Shown here: positions 29,789-37,453 of the stretch, piece by piece
Position numbering within the stretch: position 1 is the stretch's first letter
Layout of the letters: each line of letters begins with the position of its first letter
Assembly: GCA_013285965.1 (NCBI GenBank)
Contig: JABDGQ010000005.1
Location: 62,687-101,781, forward strand
Length of the DNA: 39,095 nt
From: Chlamydiota bacterium
Lineage (GTDB): Bacteria; Chlamydiota; Chlamydiia; Chlamydiales; Parachlamydiaceae
Reading direction: 5' to 3'
Made by a program: the position numbers and the translations under genes
Notes under the pieces: generated by a model
What the model was told of the DNA's origin: nothing
Database searches by the model: none
What the model saw: only the letters and a program-made list of their open reading frames with translations

Positions 29789-30742
29789 ATGTCATTTTTT
29801 GCGACTTTATTTAAAATTTCTTCTTTTAAGATTTGCATAGCCGCATTAGTAGGTTTGGCTCTTTTTGGTTTAGTTCCAGACTGGTTATATTCACAACCTT
29901 CATCTATTGCATTTGGTCAAGAAATAGCCTCATCCCCATATAATGAAATTGCGGCTACTCAAAATAATAAATCAATAACACCAAATCGTGCCAAGACAAC
30001 CCCTACAGGTAGCACTGGAGCTCATCCTTTAACAACTGCTACTACTATTACTCCAGGTGCAAGCATAACAAAACCTTCGCTAGTATCTCAATCGCTGTTG
30101 TTAGTTTTTATGGGGTTATTGCCATTTATAATCATGGTTTTGACCTCTTTTCTCAAAATTGTTGTAGTCCTCTCTTTACTGCGAACAGCCTTGGGTGTAC
30201 AACAAGCGCCACCAAACCAGGTTATTAACGGTGTAGCTTTTTTACTTAGCCTATTTGTGATGTATCCAACAGTCTCAAAAATGTATGATGCCGCAAAAGT
30301 TGTCATTGATAAACAAGGTGGCACACCTGAGTCTATATTATCATCTGATGCCTCTACCTATGTGATTGAAGTAGTAACGGCTGCCCGCGAGCCTTTTCGC
30401 GAATTTTTGAAAAAAAATAGCTCTTCACGCCATCAAGCCCTATTTTATCGCTTGGTTTACCGCGGATTACCAGAAGAATATCGTACAACACTTGAACCGA
30501 GCAATTTTATTGTTCTTGTTCCTTCTTTCATCACCAGTCAATTAAAAGATGCCTTTGAAATCGGCGTGTTGATTTATATTCCTTTTTTTGTAATTGATCT
30601 TGTGACTTCAAATATTTTGCTTGCGATGGGGATGATGATGCTCTCACCTGTAACTATTTCAATGCCACTGAAATTATTCCTCTTGGTAATGCTAGATGGT
30701 TGGACTATCCTCATAGAGGGCTTAATAAAAACATTTGTATAA
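29789..30742 (+). CDS. sctR: Type III secretion export apparatus protein SctR
   Basis: Core export-gate subunit (FliP/YscR/CdsR family). The 317 residues are longer than the about 220 of YscR because an extra N-terminal region (residues 1-100) with a signal-like hydrophobic stretch and a Thr/Ala-rich linker precedes the usual start. The conserved part has LLLVFMGLLPFIIMVLTSFL, LKIVVVLSLLRTALGVQQ, PPNQVINGVAFLLSLFVMYP and the C-terminal FVIDLVTSNILLAMGMMM. A good AAGGAAG site precedes the ATG. A 102-bp gap from sctL contains a TTGACA hexamer without a clear -10 partner. Confidence 0.93.
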   Translation: MSFFATLFKISSFKICIAALVGLALFGLVPDWLYSQPSSIAFGQEIASSPYNEIAATQNNKSITPNRAKTTPTGSTGAHPLTTATTITPGASITKPSLVSQSLLLVFMGLLPFIIMVLTSFLKIVVVLSLLRTALGVQQAPPNQVINGVAFLLSLFVMYPTVSKMYDAAKVVIDKQGGTPESILSSDASTYVIEVVTAAREPFREFLKKNSSSRHQALFYRLVYRGLPEEYRTTLEPSNFIVLVPSFITSQLKDAFEIGVLIYIPFFVIDLVTSNILLAMGMMMLSPVTISMPLKLFLLVMLDGWTILIEGLIKTFV

Positions 30743-30758
30743 CGTATGAGGGAAAAAG

Positions 30759-31043
30759 ATGATTCATTCACAGGTTATTCAACTAGCATATCAAGGGTTA
30801 TTGCTTATTTTAATTCTGTCAGCTCCGCCAATTCTAGTTAGCATGTTTTTTGGCATAGTGGTGGCTATTTTTCAAGCCGCTACACAAATCCAAGAACAAA
30901 CCCTTTCTTTTACAATTAAGCTAGTTGCGGTAACATTAACTTTGATGCTTTTTGGCTCCTGGTTAGGCTCACAAATTATGGCTTTTGCCACCAACATTTT
31001 TCTTAATTTTCCGCAATGGACTGTTGCCAGCTTGCGAACTTAA
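30759..31043 (+). CDS. sctS: Type III secretion export apparatus protein SctS
   Basis: Small two-helix export-gate subunit (FliQ/YscS/CdsS family), 94 residues. Hydrophobic hairpins QLAYQGLLLILILSAPPILV and LSFTIKLVAVTLTLMLFGSW flank the conserved polar FQAATQIQEQTL loop. It sits 16 bp after sctR and 17 bp before sctT, as in all injectisome loci. Confidence 0.94.
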   Translation: MIHSQVIQLAYQGLLLILILSAPPILVSMFFGIVVAIFQAATQIQEQTLSFTIKLVAVTLTLMLFGSWLGSQIMAFATNIFLNFPQWTVASLRT

Positions 31044-31060
31044 AATTTGCAGAATAATAC

Positions 31061-31906
31061 ATGACAGATAGTTATATTAGCCTATATCAAAATTCGAATT
31101 GGAGCAGCCTTGATCCAAGTGATTTTTTGACACTCATGTTTTTATTTTTAGGACGCATGACTCCCATTATTGTGTTAGTTCCATTTTTTGGGGCCAAAAT
31201 GTTGCCGGGGGCAGTAAAAATAGTTTTAGCTTTATCATTGTTTGTTGTGTTGCTACCACAGTTACTTTTTGTTGCTGAAAAACCAATCCACTTTGACTTC
31301 AACGCCACCATTTATTTATTTAAAGAAATTTTCATTGGTCTTTTGATTGGCTTTATGCTGAGTCTTCCCTTTTTTATTGTACAAACTGCTGGTATGTTGA
31401 TTGATAATCAACGTGGTGGTTCAAGTTTAATGATCAACGATCCGACTATGCAAAACCAATCATCTCCACTTGGAACACTTTTTAACTTGGTTTTGATATA
31501 TCTTTTTTTCAGAATTGATGGACCTTTTACTGTAATTGAAATTGTATCAACTTCCTACACAGCCTTGCCACCCGACAAATTGCTATCAGGAGAGATCTTT
31601 CATGCTGATTCACCAATTTATAACAGCATTACTCATATACTGGGACATGTAATGATTCTAGGAACCCAAATGGCAACACCTGCTCTGATAATGATTTTAA
31701 TGACTGATTTCTTTTTAGGCATTGCCAATCGTTTAGCCCCGCAGGTTCAAATTAGTTTTCTTGGTATGCCTTTGAAATCATTACTGGCTTTGGTAGTGGT
31801 CTTTTTTGGATGGAGTCTATTTAATGAAGAATCGTTATTTCAAGTACGCCGAGCTTTGCAAAATGTCGCGCTGTATGTACACCAACTAATTCCCACAAAT
31901 CCATAA
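31061..31906 (+). CDS. sctT: Type III secretion export apparatus protein SctT
   Basis: Polytopic export-gate subunit (FliR/YscT/CdsT family), 281 residues. About six to eight hydrophobic segments are seen. The family stretches FLGRMTPIIVLVPFFGAKML, KEIFIGLLIGFMLSLPFF, AGMLIDNQRGGS and FFLGIANRLAPQVQISFLGM are all present. It is the last gene of the block: 160 bp without a gene follow before tRNA-Asn, with only a weak T-rich stretch (AAAGGCTTTTTTAC) that might terminate transcription. Confidence 0.94.
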   Translation: MTDSYISLYQNSNWSSLDPSDFLTLMFLFLGRMTPIIVLVPFFGAKMLPGAVKIVLALSLFVVLLPQLLFVAEKPIHFDFNATIYLFKEIFIGLLIGFMLSLPFFIVQTAGMLIDNQRGGSSLMINDPTMQNQSSPLGTLFNLVLIYLFFRIDGPFTVIEIVSTSYTALPPDKLLSGEIFHADSPIYNSITHILGHVMILGTQMATPALIMILMTDFFLGIANRLAPQVQISFLGMPLKSLLALVVVFFGWSLFNEESLFQVRRALQNVALYVHQLIPTNP

Positions 31907-32065
31907 AAAACAAACTCAAGATCTATTTAGAAAGGCTTTTTTACATTTTTATTGAACATATTATGATAAAAGCATACAATGCGGTAGTAAATATCAGATT
32001 TGCTACAAATTTTGATGACATATCTTAATTTATGGCTCTGAAGATAATTAGCCTGATAAATTATT

Positions 32066-32137
32066 CCGGATTAGCTCAGCGGTAGAGCAGTGGACTGTTA
32101 ATCCATTGGTCGCTAGTTCGAATCTAGCATCCGGAGA
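32066..32137 (+). tRNA. tRNA-Asn (GUU)
   Basis: A 72-nt cloverleaf: acceptor stem TCCGGAT / ATCCGGA, D arm TAGCTCAGCGGTAGAGCA, anticodon loop CTGTTAA (anticodon GTT, Asn), T arm CTAGTTCGAATCTAG and discriminator G. The CCA is not encoded. It marks the border between the conserved T3SS block and an accessory region rich in toxin-antitoxin and mobile-element remnants. Confidence 0.96.
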
Positions 32138-32161
32138 CACATTGGTTGATGTGATGCTGCT

Positions 32162-32476
32162 ATGAGCAGTGAAAATGGCTCGCGCAGTGTCACAAGCAAT
32201 CTTTTCTCTCTCAATTTCAAGTTCGAAAAGACCAAATTCAACAATCGCCGTTTTTCATCCAAACTCGAACTCAAGAGTCTGCCTAATCAATTCTTGCAAA
32301 TGTTAATGAAAGCACCTTCTAATTCTTATCTTACAGTTCCTGGGAGATCTCCCGCAGATCTCATCAACCGCTGCAACCTTGGAAAAGGTGGTCTTAAAGA
32401 ATTATTTTTTGGCAAGTACACAAAAGCACAGGCATTTTTTAAAGGACTTAAAGTAGAAAAGCAGATCATTAAATGA
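32162..32476 (+). CDS. Uncertain small open reading frame, possibly a decayed gene
   Basis: A 104-codon frame beginning 24 bp after the tRNA. The sequence has no domain I recognise. It ends at a TGA. Just beyond, other frames carry protein-like fragments (KEFLNHLQSC; GYPNALKALVN, ending TAA near 32564). This pattern suggests a longer gene broken by frameshifts, but it could be chance. The remaining gap to 32618 holds nothing else. Confidence 0.3.
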   Translation: MSSENGSRSVTSNLFSLNFKFEKTKFNNRRFSSKLELKSLPNQFLQMLMKAPSNSYLTVPGRSPADLINRCNLGKGGLKELFFGKYTKAQAFFKGLKVEKQIIK

Positions 32477-32618
32477 GAAACTTTAAAAGAATTCCTTAAC
32501 CACCTACAAAGCTGTCATAGGACTCCAGGGTTACCCGAATGCCCTTAAAGCATTGGTAAATTAAGTATAGACCTGATAAAATTTGGTCATCAATATCAAA
32601 AGCGGTTAAATCAAAAAT

Positions 32619-33674
32619 ATGTATTTCTTTAATAAACTTTTCTTTCTGTTAACAACCACCTTAGCTTTTACTTCGTTATCAAGCTTTGAAAATGAAACTT
32701 TATCAAAACAAAAAGACGCTTTTGATCTTAAAGAGTCAGAGGTTTCTATTGTCGTTTCTTTGGTTGATCCGTCAACAATCAGTAAGATTGTTGAAAAGTA
32801 TTATGATTTTGAAGGACCTGTGAAAACTACTATTCTAAGTATAGGTATTAATGACATCTATTTAGTAGAAACAGAAAACAAAAAATATGTTTTACGATTA
32901 TCACGTGGTGACAAATACTTAACAATGACAGCTTCAGAATTTCAATTTGAATTAGAATGGCTCGAATTTTTAAATCAGCATGAAATCCCTGTGTCATATC
33001 CTATCCGTAGGTTAGACAATCAGTTATATGGATTAATACAAGCACCAGAAGGTCCTCGTTTCTTCGCTCTATTTAGCTATGCTGAAGGAACAACTGATAT
33101 GAATGTGGAGCAAGCTTATATTCTTGGTAAGACTTTGGCTCAACTTCATATGGCTTCTGATAAATTTAAGACGACTCTTAACCGAAATCATTTGAGTATT
33201 GACAATCTCATTACTGACTCCATAAAGCGTATTAAAGACTTTTTCGGGGATACGGATCAAAAAACTTGCGCTTATCTTGATGGATTAGCTGAAAACTTGA
33301 CTCAACAAATTTCTGAATTAGATCTAGACAATTTGAACTATGGAATTGTTGGAGGAGATGTTCATGGCCATAATCAGCACGTTACTAAAGATAATCATAT
33401 TACCATGTTTGACTTTGAGTTTTGTGCGTATGGTTACCGTGTTTATGACATAGCCACATTTAAGTGGAGTCGGGGCTCTACTGACATAGAGTTATGGCAT
33501 TCATTTTTGGATGGGTATCAATCTATTCGGAAATTAAGTGATTCAGAATTAAAAGCTATAGATATCTTTGTTAAAATAAGAAATTTGTGGTGGATGGGGA
33601 TAAGAGTAACACTGTCAGAGTCTAAACATAAACTAGACACTAAATTCTGGGAGCGTGCTTTTTCTCGCTTTTAA
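32619..33674 (+). CDS. APH/choline-kinase-fold phosphotransferase with signal peptide
   Basis: A 351-residue protein of the aminoglycoside phosphotransferase / homoserine-kinase-like superfamily. The N-lobe (YVLRLSRGDKYLTM) and C-lobe motifs are present: GIVGGDVHGHNQHV supplies the catalytic Asp and the metal-binding Asn (the usual HxD His is replaced by Gly), and ITMFDFEFCAYG gives the DFx Asp. The first about 22 residues (FNKLFFLLTTTLAFTSLSS) look like a signal peptide. A kinase outside the cytosol would lack bacterial ATP, so this fits the set of exported enzymes at 16-22 kb. Its substrate is unknown. The last 85 bp and 50 bp of 3' flank are duplicated, decayed, at 35511-35656. Confidence 0.75.
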   Translation: MYFFNKLFFLLTTTLAFTSLSSFENETLSKQKDAFDLKESEVSIVVSLVDPSTISKIVEKYYDFEGPVKTTILSIGINDIYLVETENKKYVLRLSRGDKYLTMTASEFQFELEWLEFLNQHEIPVSYPIRRLDNQLYGLIQAPEGPRFFALFSYAEGTTDMNVEQAYILGKTLAQLHMASDKFKTTLNRNHLSIDNLITDSIKRIKDFFGDTDQKTCAYLDGLAENLTQQISELDLDNLNYGIVGGDVHGHNQHVTKDNHITMFDFEFCAYGYRVYDIATFKWSRGSTDIELWHSFLDGYQSIRKLSDSELKAIDIFVKIRNLWWMGIRVTLSESKHKLDTKFWERAFSRF

Positions 33675-33767
33675 CGGGAGTTGGATTTTGGCATCCTGAA
33701 CGTTGTGTCAAATTTTGACCTTGATGTGATGGCGAATTTACTTTAAGTTATTAAAAGAGCTCAGAAA

Positions 33768-34670
33768 ATGGATCAACAGACACATTATTTTTTGGAAAAA
33801 GACAATCCTAGTGGCGAAAGCGAGCTAGAAGACCTTCCCATTAAAGAGAGCCGACGCATCATTGAAGAAGCGCTTATTCCTTCTAAGATTCAGTTGGAAT
33901 CTGTATCAGATATAAAAATCCCTACTTCTGAAGGTGAGGTCCCTTTACGTATCTACATCCCTAACAGTGATAAGTCTCTACCTGTTTTTATTTCCATGCA
34001 CGGTGGAGGATGGGTCTTTGGCAGCTTAAACACCCATGATTCTTTCTGTCGATCTCTCGCCAAACAGGCCAATACAATTATTGTTTCTATTGATTATCGT
34101 CTGGCTCCTGAGCACAAATATCCAGCTGGTTTAAACGATTGCTATGCAGCGGCTTTATGGACGAAAAGATCTATCCATGAATGGGGTGGTAATCCTGATT
34201 GCATAAGTATTGGAGGCATTAGTGCCGGTGCTAATCTAGCTGCCGCTGTTGTGTTACGGCTAAAACAACAACAATTATTTCCTTTTCAAAAGCAAGTATT
34301 AGTCGTGCCTGTGGTCCAGCGTAATTTTGAAACTTCTTCTTACAAAAAATACGCTACCGGCTACTACTTGAGCAAAAAACTCATGGAGTGGTTTTGGGAG
34401 CTGTACATAAATACGGATGCAGATGCTATGGAACCAACGGTATCTCCATTGAATGCTTCAGATGTCTCAAAGTTACCTCCCACTTTATTTGCTTTAGCCG
34501 AGTTTGATCCCCTCTATGATGAGGGATTGGCCTATGCAGAAAAATTAAAAGCATCAGATGTGCCAGTGATTATTTACAATTACCCAACTATTCACGGATT
34601 TACCAGTATAGAAGGGCTAGAAATAGGCAAAAAAGCCATTTCAGATATTGCTAGTTTCCTCAGACGTTAA
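33768..34670 (+). CDS. HSL-family alpha/beta-hydrolase (carboxylesterase/lipase)
   Basis: A cytosolic esterase of 300 residues, of the hormone-sensitive-lipase group. HGGGWVFG (oxyanion hole), DYRLAPEHKYPAGLNDC, then GISAGANLAA with the nucleophile Ser, EFDPLYDEG (Asp) and IHGF (His) complete the triad. The nucleophile elbow reads GISAG rather than the usual GDSAG; the Ser and glycines are unchanged. It probably hydrolyses short acyl esters of small molecules. It lies 93 bp after the exported kinase, has no strong ribosome site, and is part of the accessory island. Confidence 0.88.
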   Translation: MDQQTHYFLEKDNPSGESELEDLPIKESRRIIEEALIPSKIQLESVSDIKIPTSEGEVPLRIYIPNSDKSLPVFISMHGGGWVFGSLNTHDSFCRSLAKQANTIIVSIDYRLAPEHKYPAGLNDCYAAALWTKRSIHEWGGNPDCISIGGISAGANLAAAVVLRLKQQQLFPFQKQVLVVPVVQRNFETSSYKKYATGYYLSKKLMEWFWELYINTDADAMEPTVSPLNASDVSKLPPTLFALAEFDPLYDEGLAYAEKLKASDVPVIIYNYPTIHGFTSIEGLEIGKKAISDIASFLRR

Positions 34671-34743
34671 TACAAACTACAATCATCTATCCACAAGCTT
34701 GCTATACGCTTAAAAGTTAAAAACTTAAATATTTATCACCTCG

Positions 34744-35046
34744 TCAAGTCAATCTAAGATTTAATCCTAGCGCCACACACAAAGAAACAAGAGTATGCCA
34801 TTTAGGGTTACCTGTCCCTGAAAGAGTCTTATAAAGGCTCTCTCTTCCTACGCGTGCTTTTTTGGCCAAGGCGCCAATACCACCTTGCGCTTCAGCAACA
34901 TTACGTAATGCAATGAGGAAAAGTTGTTGGGACTCTTCGTCACCTTTTAGACTTTCTTCTAAAGCATCATTTAAATAGGCAACAGCTTGATCATGATCTT
35001 TAAGCTTTTCCTGAAGCCAATCTTCATATTTTTTATTTTTTGCCAT
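34744..35046 (-). CDS. higA: HigA-family antitoxin (HTH)
   Basis: A 100-residue DNA-binding antitoxin of the kind paired with Gp49/HigB-type toxins. A helix-turn-helix is visible in LAKKARVGRESLYKTLSG, with the typical LRNVAEAQGGIGALAKKA ahead of it and a WHTLVSLCVALGLNL end. It overlaps the upstream toxin gene by 14 bp, so both come from one transcript. It should neutralise the toxin and bind the palindrome at 35383-35404 to repress the pair. Confidence 0.88.
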   Translation of the reverse strand: MAKNKKYEDWLQEKLKDHDQAVAYLNDALEESLKGDEESQQLFLIALRNVAEAQGGIGALAKKARVGRESLYKTLSGTGNPKWHTLVSLCVALGLNLRLT

Positions 35047-35374
35047 GTTTTTTCTCCCTGGATTGATATTCTCTTAAATACTCCTTTGCTTTATCAATAT
35101 CTCTAGATTGTGATCCTTTGTCGCCCCCACAAAGAAGTAACACCACCTTATTACCTATTTTGGAGTAATAAATTCTTATTCCTGGGCCATAATGGATTCG
35201 CAATTCTGCAATTTCGTCACCCAACGACTTGCAGTCCCCAAAATTCCCAAGTCTCATGCGGGCCAAACGTGTAAGAATCTTGGATTTTGTATGCATTTCC
35301 CAAATGCTTTCAAACCAATCATCAAAAGGATTGCGGCCAGAAGAAGTAACGTAAAATTCAATCTCTATTTCCAT
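35033..35374 (-). CDS. higB: RelE/ParE-superfamily toxin (HigB / phage Gp49-like)
   Basis: A 113-residue toxin that probably cleaves mRNA on ribosomes. The family pattern is clear: NPFDDWFESI, LARMRLGNFGDCKSLGDEIAELRIHYGPGIRIYYSK and VVLLLCGGDKGSQSRDIDKAKEYLREY. Toxin-first order and the 14-bp overlap with the antitoxin are typical of this HigBA type. AAGG lies 5 bp ahead of the ATG. The gene appears intact. Confidence 0.9.
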   Translation of the reverse strand: MEIEIEFYVTSSGRNPFDDWFESIWEMHTKSKILTRLARMRLGNFGDCKSLGDEIAELRIHYGPGIRIYYSKIGNKVVLLLCGGDKGSQSRDIDKAKEYLREYQSREKKHGKK

Positions 35375-35382
35375 ATAACCTT

Positions 35383-35404
35383 AATGTATCTCATGAGATA
35401 CATT
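35383..35404. promoter_or_regulatory. Perfect 22-bp palindrome, likely toxin-antitoxin operator
   Basis: The sequence reads AATGTATCTCA and then its exact reverse complement, centred between 35393 and 35394. It begins 9 bp upstream of the toxin start codon, so it overlaps the expected promoter or leader. HigA-type antitoxins bind such sites as dimers to autorepress; the assignment follows from position. Confidence 0.75.
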
Positions 35405-35510
35405 TAATCAAGGGATTTTAAGCAGCGAATAATAGGAATTTTGATAATTTTTGCTGATAATCTTTGCTTGTCAATATGAGAGCCTGCCTCATCAATTATT
35501 GCAGAGGAAT

Positions 35511-35656
35511 GTGTGGTGCATTGGGATGAGAGTAACACTGTCAGAGTCTAAACATAAACTAGATGCTAAATTCTGGGAACGCGCTTTTTCTCGCTTTTAA
35601 CCGAAGTTGGATTTGGGGCATTTTGAACGTTGTGTCAAATTTTGCCCTTGATGTTA
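35511..35656 (+). pseudogene. Decayed duplicate of the phosphotransferase gene 3' end
   Basis: About 145 bp match 33590-33735 with roughly 90 percent identity by eye, including the final codons (ending FSRF-TAA; stop at 35598-35600) and some 50 bp past the stop. Upstream the match fades near 35455 with small indels. No intact reading frame remains. The toxin-antitoxin pair and the esterase lie between the two copies, so the block was probably formed by duplication followed by insertion and deletion. The MITE copy B lies 29 bp farther on. Between 35405 and 35455 nothing is seen. Confidence 0.8.
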
Positions 35657-35684
35657 TCCGGGGGCTGCCAAGCTCAGCCCAATA

Positions 35685-35844
35685 GACTTCTTTCGAAATT
35701 GGCTTTTTTTGGAAAAATTGATGTTTTTTGAGCAGATTTGATTCCAAATTTTAAGAGCATATTGGCAACTAGGCCTGAAAAATTTAGGATTAAAGATGCC
35801 AAAAAAGGCAATTTTAACAAATAAATGTAATTTCGAAAGAAGTC
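35685..35844 (+). mobile_element. IS630-type MITE, copy B
   Basis: A 160-bp element with 16-bp perfect terminal inverted repeats (GACTTCTTTCGAAATT) and TA on either side (35683-35684 and 35845-35846). It is nearly identical to the reverse complement of 7345-7503, so both moved recently. No coding content. It ends 14 bp from the stop codon of the GNAT gene. Confidence 0.9.
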
Positions 35845-35858
35845 TAATGTAAAAATCC

Positions 35859-36545
35859 TTATACAAATCGCTCTCTACTTGCTTGAGATTTTTCTTCTGT
35901 ATGATATTGTGCAATGGATAGCTTTGTATTAAATTCATCAAACCAAGCTAGAGACGATAAGTCATCAGGTACAAGACTAAATGAAAACGCATCTCTAATT
36001 GAAGAATATCCCTCGGCCAACATTTTAGAGGTAGGTTGCATAAAATAATTCCTGAGACGTCCTTCCAAGTGGAATCCACAATTCTCAATTATCTTTAGAC
36101 TAAGATGGTTCTCAAGATTGCATGTAACATATACTCTATCAGCTTGATAATCACGAAAAGCTAAAGAGGTAAGCATTTTAGCCACAATCGTTCCTATCCC
36201 TCTTCCAGTTTTATGAGAGGCTACCCAGTAACCAATTTCATATGCGCGCGAATTTAATCTATCACCAGGAATAATACCACAACAACAAAGAAATTCATTT
36301 GTCTGTGGATCAAATCCAGCAAAACTAAGCTCCTCTCCTTTTAGAGATTTGGCTTCAAACTCAGCATAAATGGCACATGCTTTAGCAAGGTCTGCATCAT
36401 AATGCGCCCAATTCATAAACCGCTTCAACTCTGGTAAACTAGCAACTACACCTTGATAAATGGATGATCCATCTCTCGGAGACATGAGTCTCAATTCAAT
36501 TTGATTATTGTACACAACTTTTTTTGGAGGTAATTTAAGCATCAT
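35859..36545 (-). CDS. GNAT-family N-acetyltransferase, RimJ/RimL-like
   Basis: A 228-residue acetyl-CoA-dependent transferase. IELRLMSPRDGSSIYQGV starts the fold, EIGYWVASHKTGRGIGTIVA supplies the Q/RxxGxG/A acetyl-CoA loop (here GRGIGT), and YVTCNLENHLSLKIIENCGF with EGRLRNYF are typical of RimJ/RimL-type and ribosomal-protein or polyamine-type acetyltransferases. The last about 35 residues extend past the usual domain. AAGG precedes the start. The substrate cannot be told. It is the type of gene often carried with toxin-antitoxin pairs in accessory DNA. Confidence 0.88.
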   Translation of the reverse strand: MMLKLPPKKVVYNNQIELRLMSPRDGSSIYQGVVASLPELKRFMNWAHYDADLAKACAIYAEFEAKSLKGEELSFAGFDPQTNEFLCCCGIIPGDRLNSRAYEIGYWVASHKTGRGIGTIVAKMLTSLAFRDYQADRVYVTCNLENHLSLKIIENCGFHLEGRLRNYFMQPTSKMLAEGYSSIRDAFSFSLVPDDLSSLAWFDEFNTKLSIAQYHTEEKSQASRERFV

Positions 36546-36596
36546 GTCAACCTTAGATTGAATCCCAGTTTCTTATTTTTCTGCATAACTTACTCT

Positions 36597-36863
36597 TTAG
36601 ACTGTTGCATGTATCAATTTGGCAAGCGTGTGAAGAGTAGGATTTTTGCTTTTAAAGGCATGATATAGAGTTGTTCTAGGTAAATCATGCTCCTTGGCAA
36701 GCTGACTCTTATTCTTGGCGCTGATATGAGCCTCTAAAATTTCAATCACACCATCAGGATCATTTTCTTTTAAGCATTCCCAAATTGCTTTGGCAATTAA
36801 TTGTTCATCTAGTAAGTCTTTAGTTGGATTATATTCGCGCGGCTGTTTTTTAAACTTAGTCAT
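36597..36863 (-). CDS. HigA-like antitoxin of the second, broken module
   Basis: I use the ATG at 36863 (MTKFKKQPREYN) because it overlaps the toxin stop in the usual way and lies where antitoxins of this type begin; the longer frame from 36917 would run through the toxin C-terminus. The product has 88 residues. DEQLIAKAIWECLKENDPDGVIEILEAH and the helix-turn-helix KSQLAKEHDLPRTTLYHAF match the HigA-type group. It appears intact although its toxin is not, so it may act as an orphan antitoxin or repressor. Confidence 0.78.
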   Translation of the reverse strand: MTKFKKQPREYNPTKDLLDEQLIAKAIWECLKENDPDGVIEILEAHISAKNKSQLAKEHDLPRTTLYHAFKSKNPTLHTLAKLIHATV

Positions 36864-37151
36864 AGACCCAGTCCTTATAGATTTTTTCTGCTTGATTAAT
36901 GTCTTTAGTCTGGCCATTTTTATTTCCTCCTAAAAGTAGCAGCACTTGGCTAACTGGTATTAAAGAGTAATAGATACGCCTTCCATTTTCCCAGCGAAGT
37001 TCCCATACATGATCTCTTACCTGCTTGTGATCTCCAAAATGCCCTTCTTCCCGGAGGTTTTCAATCCTTTTAGCAATTTGCACTCGCGATTTTGCAGACT
37101 CTTCCTCAAGCCACTCTTCAATTCACTCGTTATCAGTATCTTATACTTCAT
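36856..37151 (-). pseudogene. RelE/HigB-type toxin gene with a frameshift near codon 11
   Basis: From the ATG at 37149-37151 the sequence reads MKYKILITSE and then, near 37117-37124 (GAATTGAA on the minus strand), slips by one base. In the other frame it continues as EEWLEEESAKSRVQIAKRIE, followed by the complete family C-terminus (FGDHKQVRDHVWELRWENGR, VLLLLGGNKNGQTKDINQAE). One missing T (GAATTTGAA expected) would restore a normal toxin of about 98 residues. So the toxin looks inactivated, unless an internal start at 37083 yields a 75-residue fragment. The antitoxin downstream is intact. Upstream, ATTGTTC...GTACAAT is a near-palindrome that could be the operator. Confidence 0.8.
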
Positions 37152-37453
37152 CTTTATTGTACCATATATTGAACAATTAATCCATCAAGGAGTTTCAATC
37201 TTTTGAGCGCTAAAGCTAAAGACTTTATTTTAAGCCTGAGAAACTTGCAATCTCACTCCTTTCTCTAAAGGAATATCATTCCAGATTTGTAACATTAATG
37301 TTCAGATATAAATCTTCTTCGTTACCGCTCCAAAAAACTGATGAAAACGTAACTCAAAATTTGAGACTGTCCATTTTTTTGGACTTCATATAAGACCTTG
37401 TTTTTTTTTGATTCAGCCATATTGATGTCGATGAAATTTGCCTTCTAACTATA
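37152..37453. other. Intergenic region without a supported gene
   Basis: About 300 bp. On the minus strand a 22-codon frame starting near 37296 (MLQIWNDIPLEKGVRLQVSQA, then TAA) has protein-like composition and may be the tail of a lost gene, but I cannot name it. Nothing else is supported. Confidence 0.4.

Noticed and set aside
35559-35941. Two overlapping minus-strand frames of 62 and 95 residues
   Set aside because: They run through MITE copy B, the decayed kinase tail and the 3' end of the GNAT gene, with no independent support.
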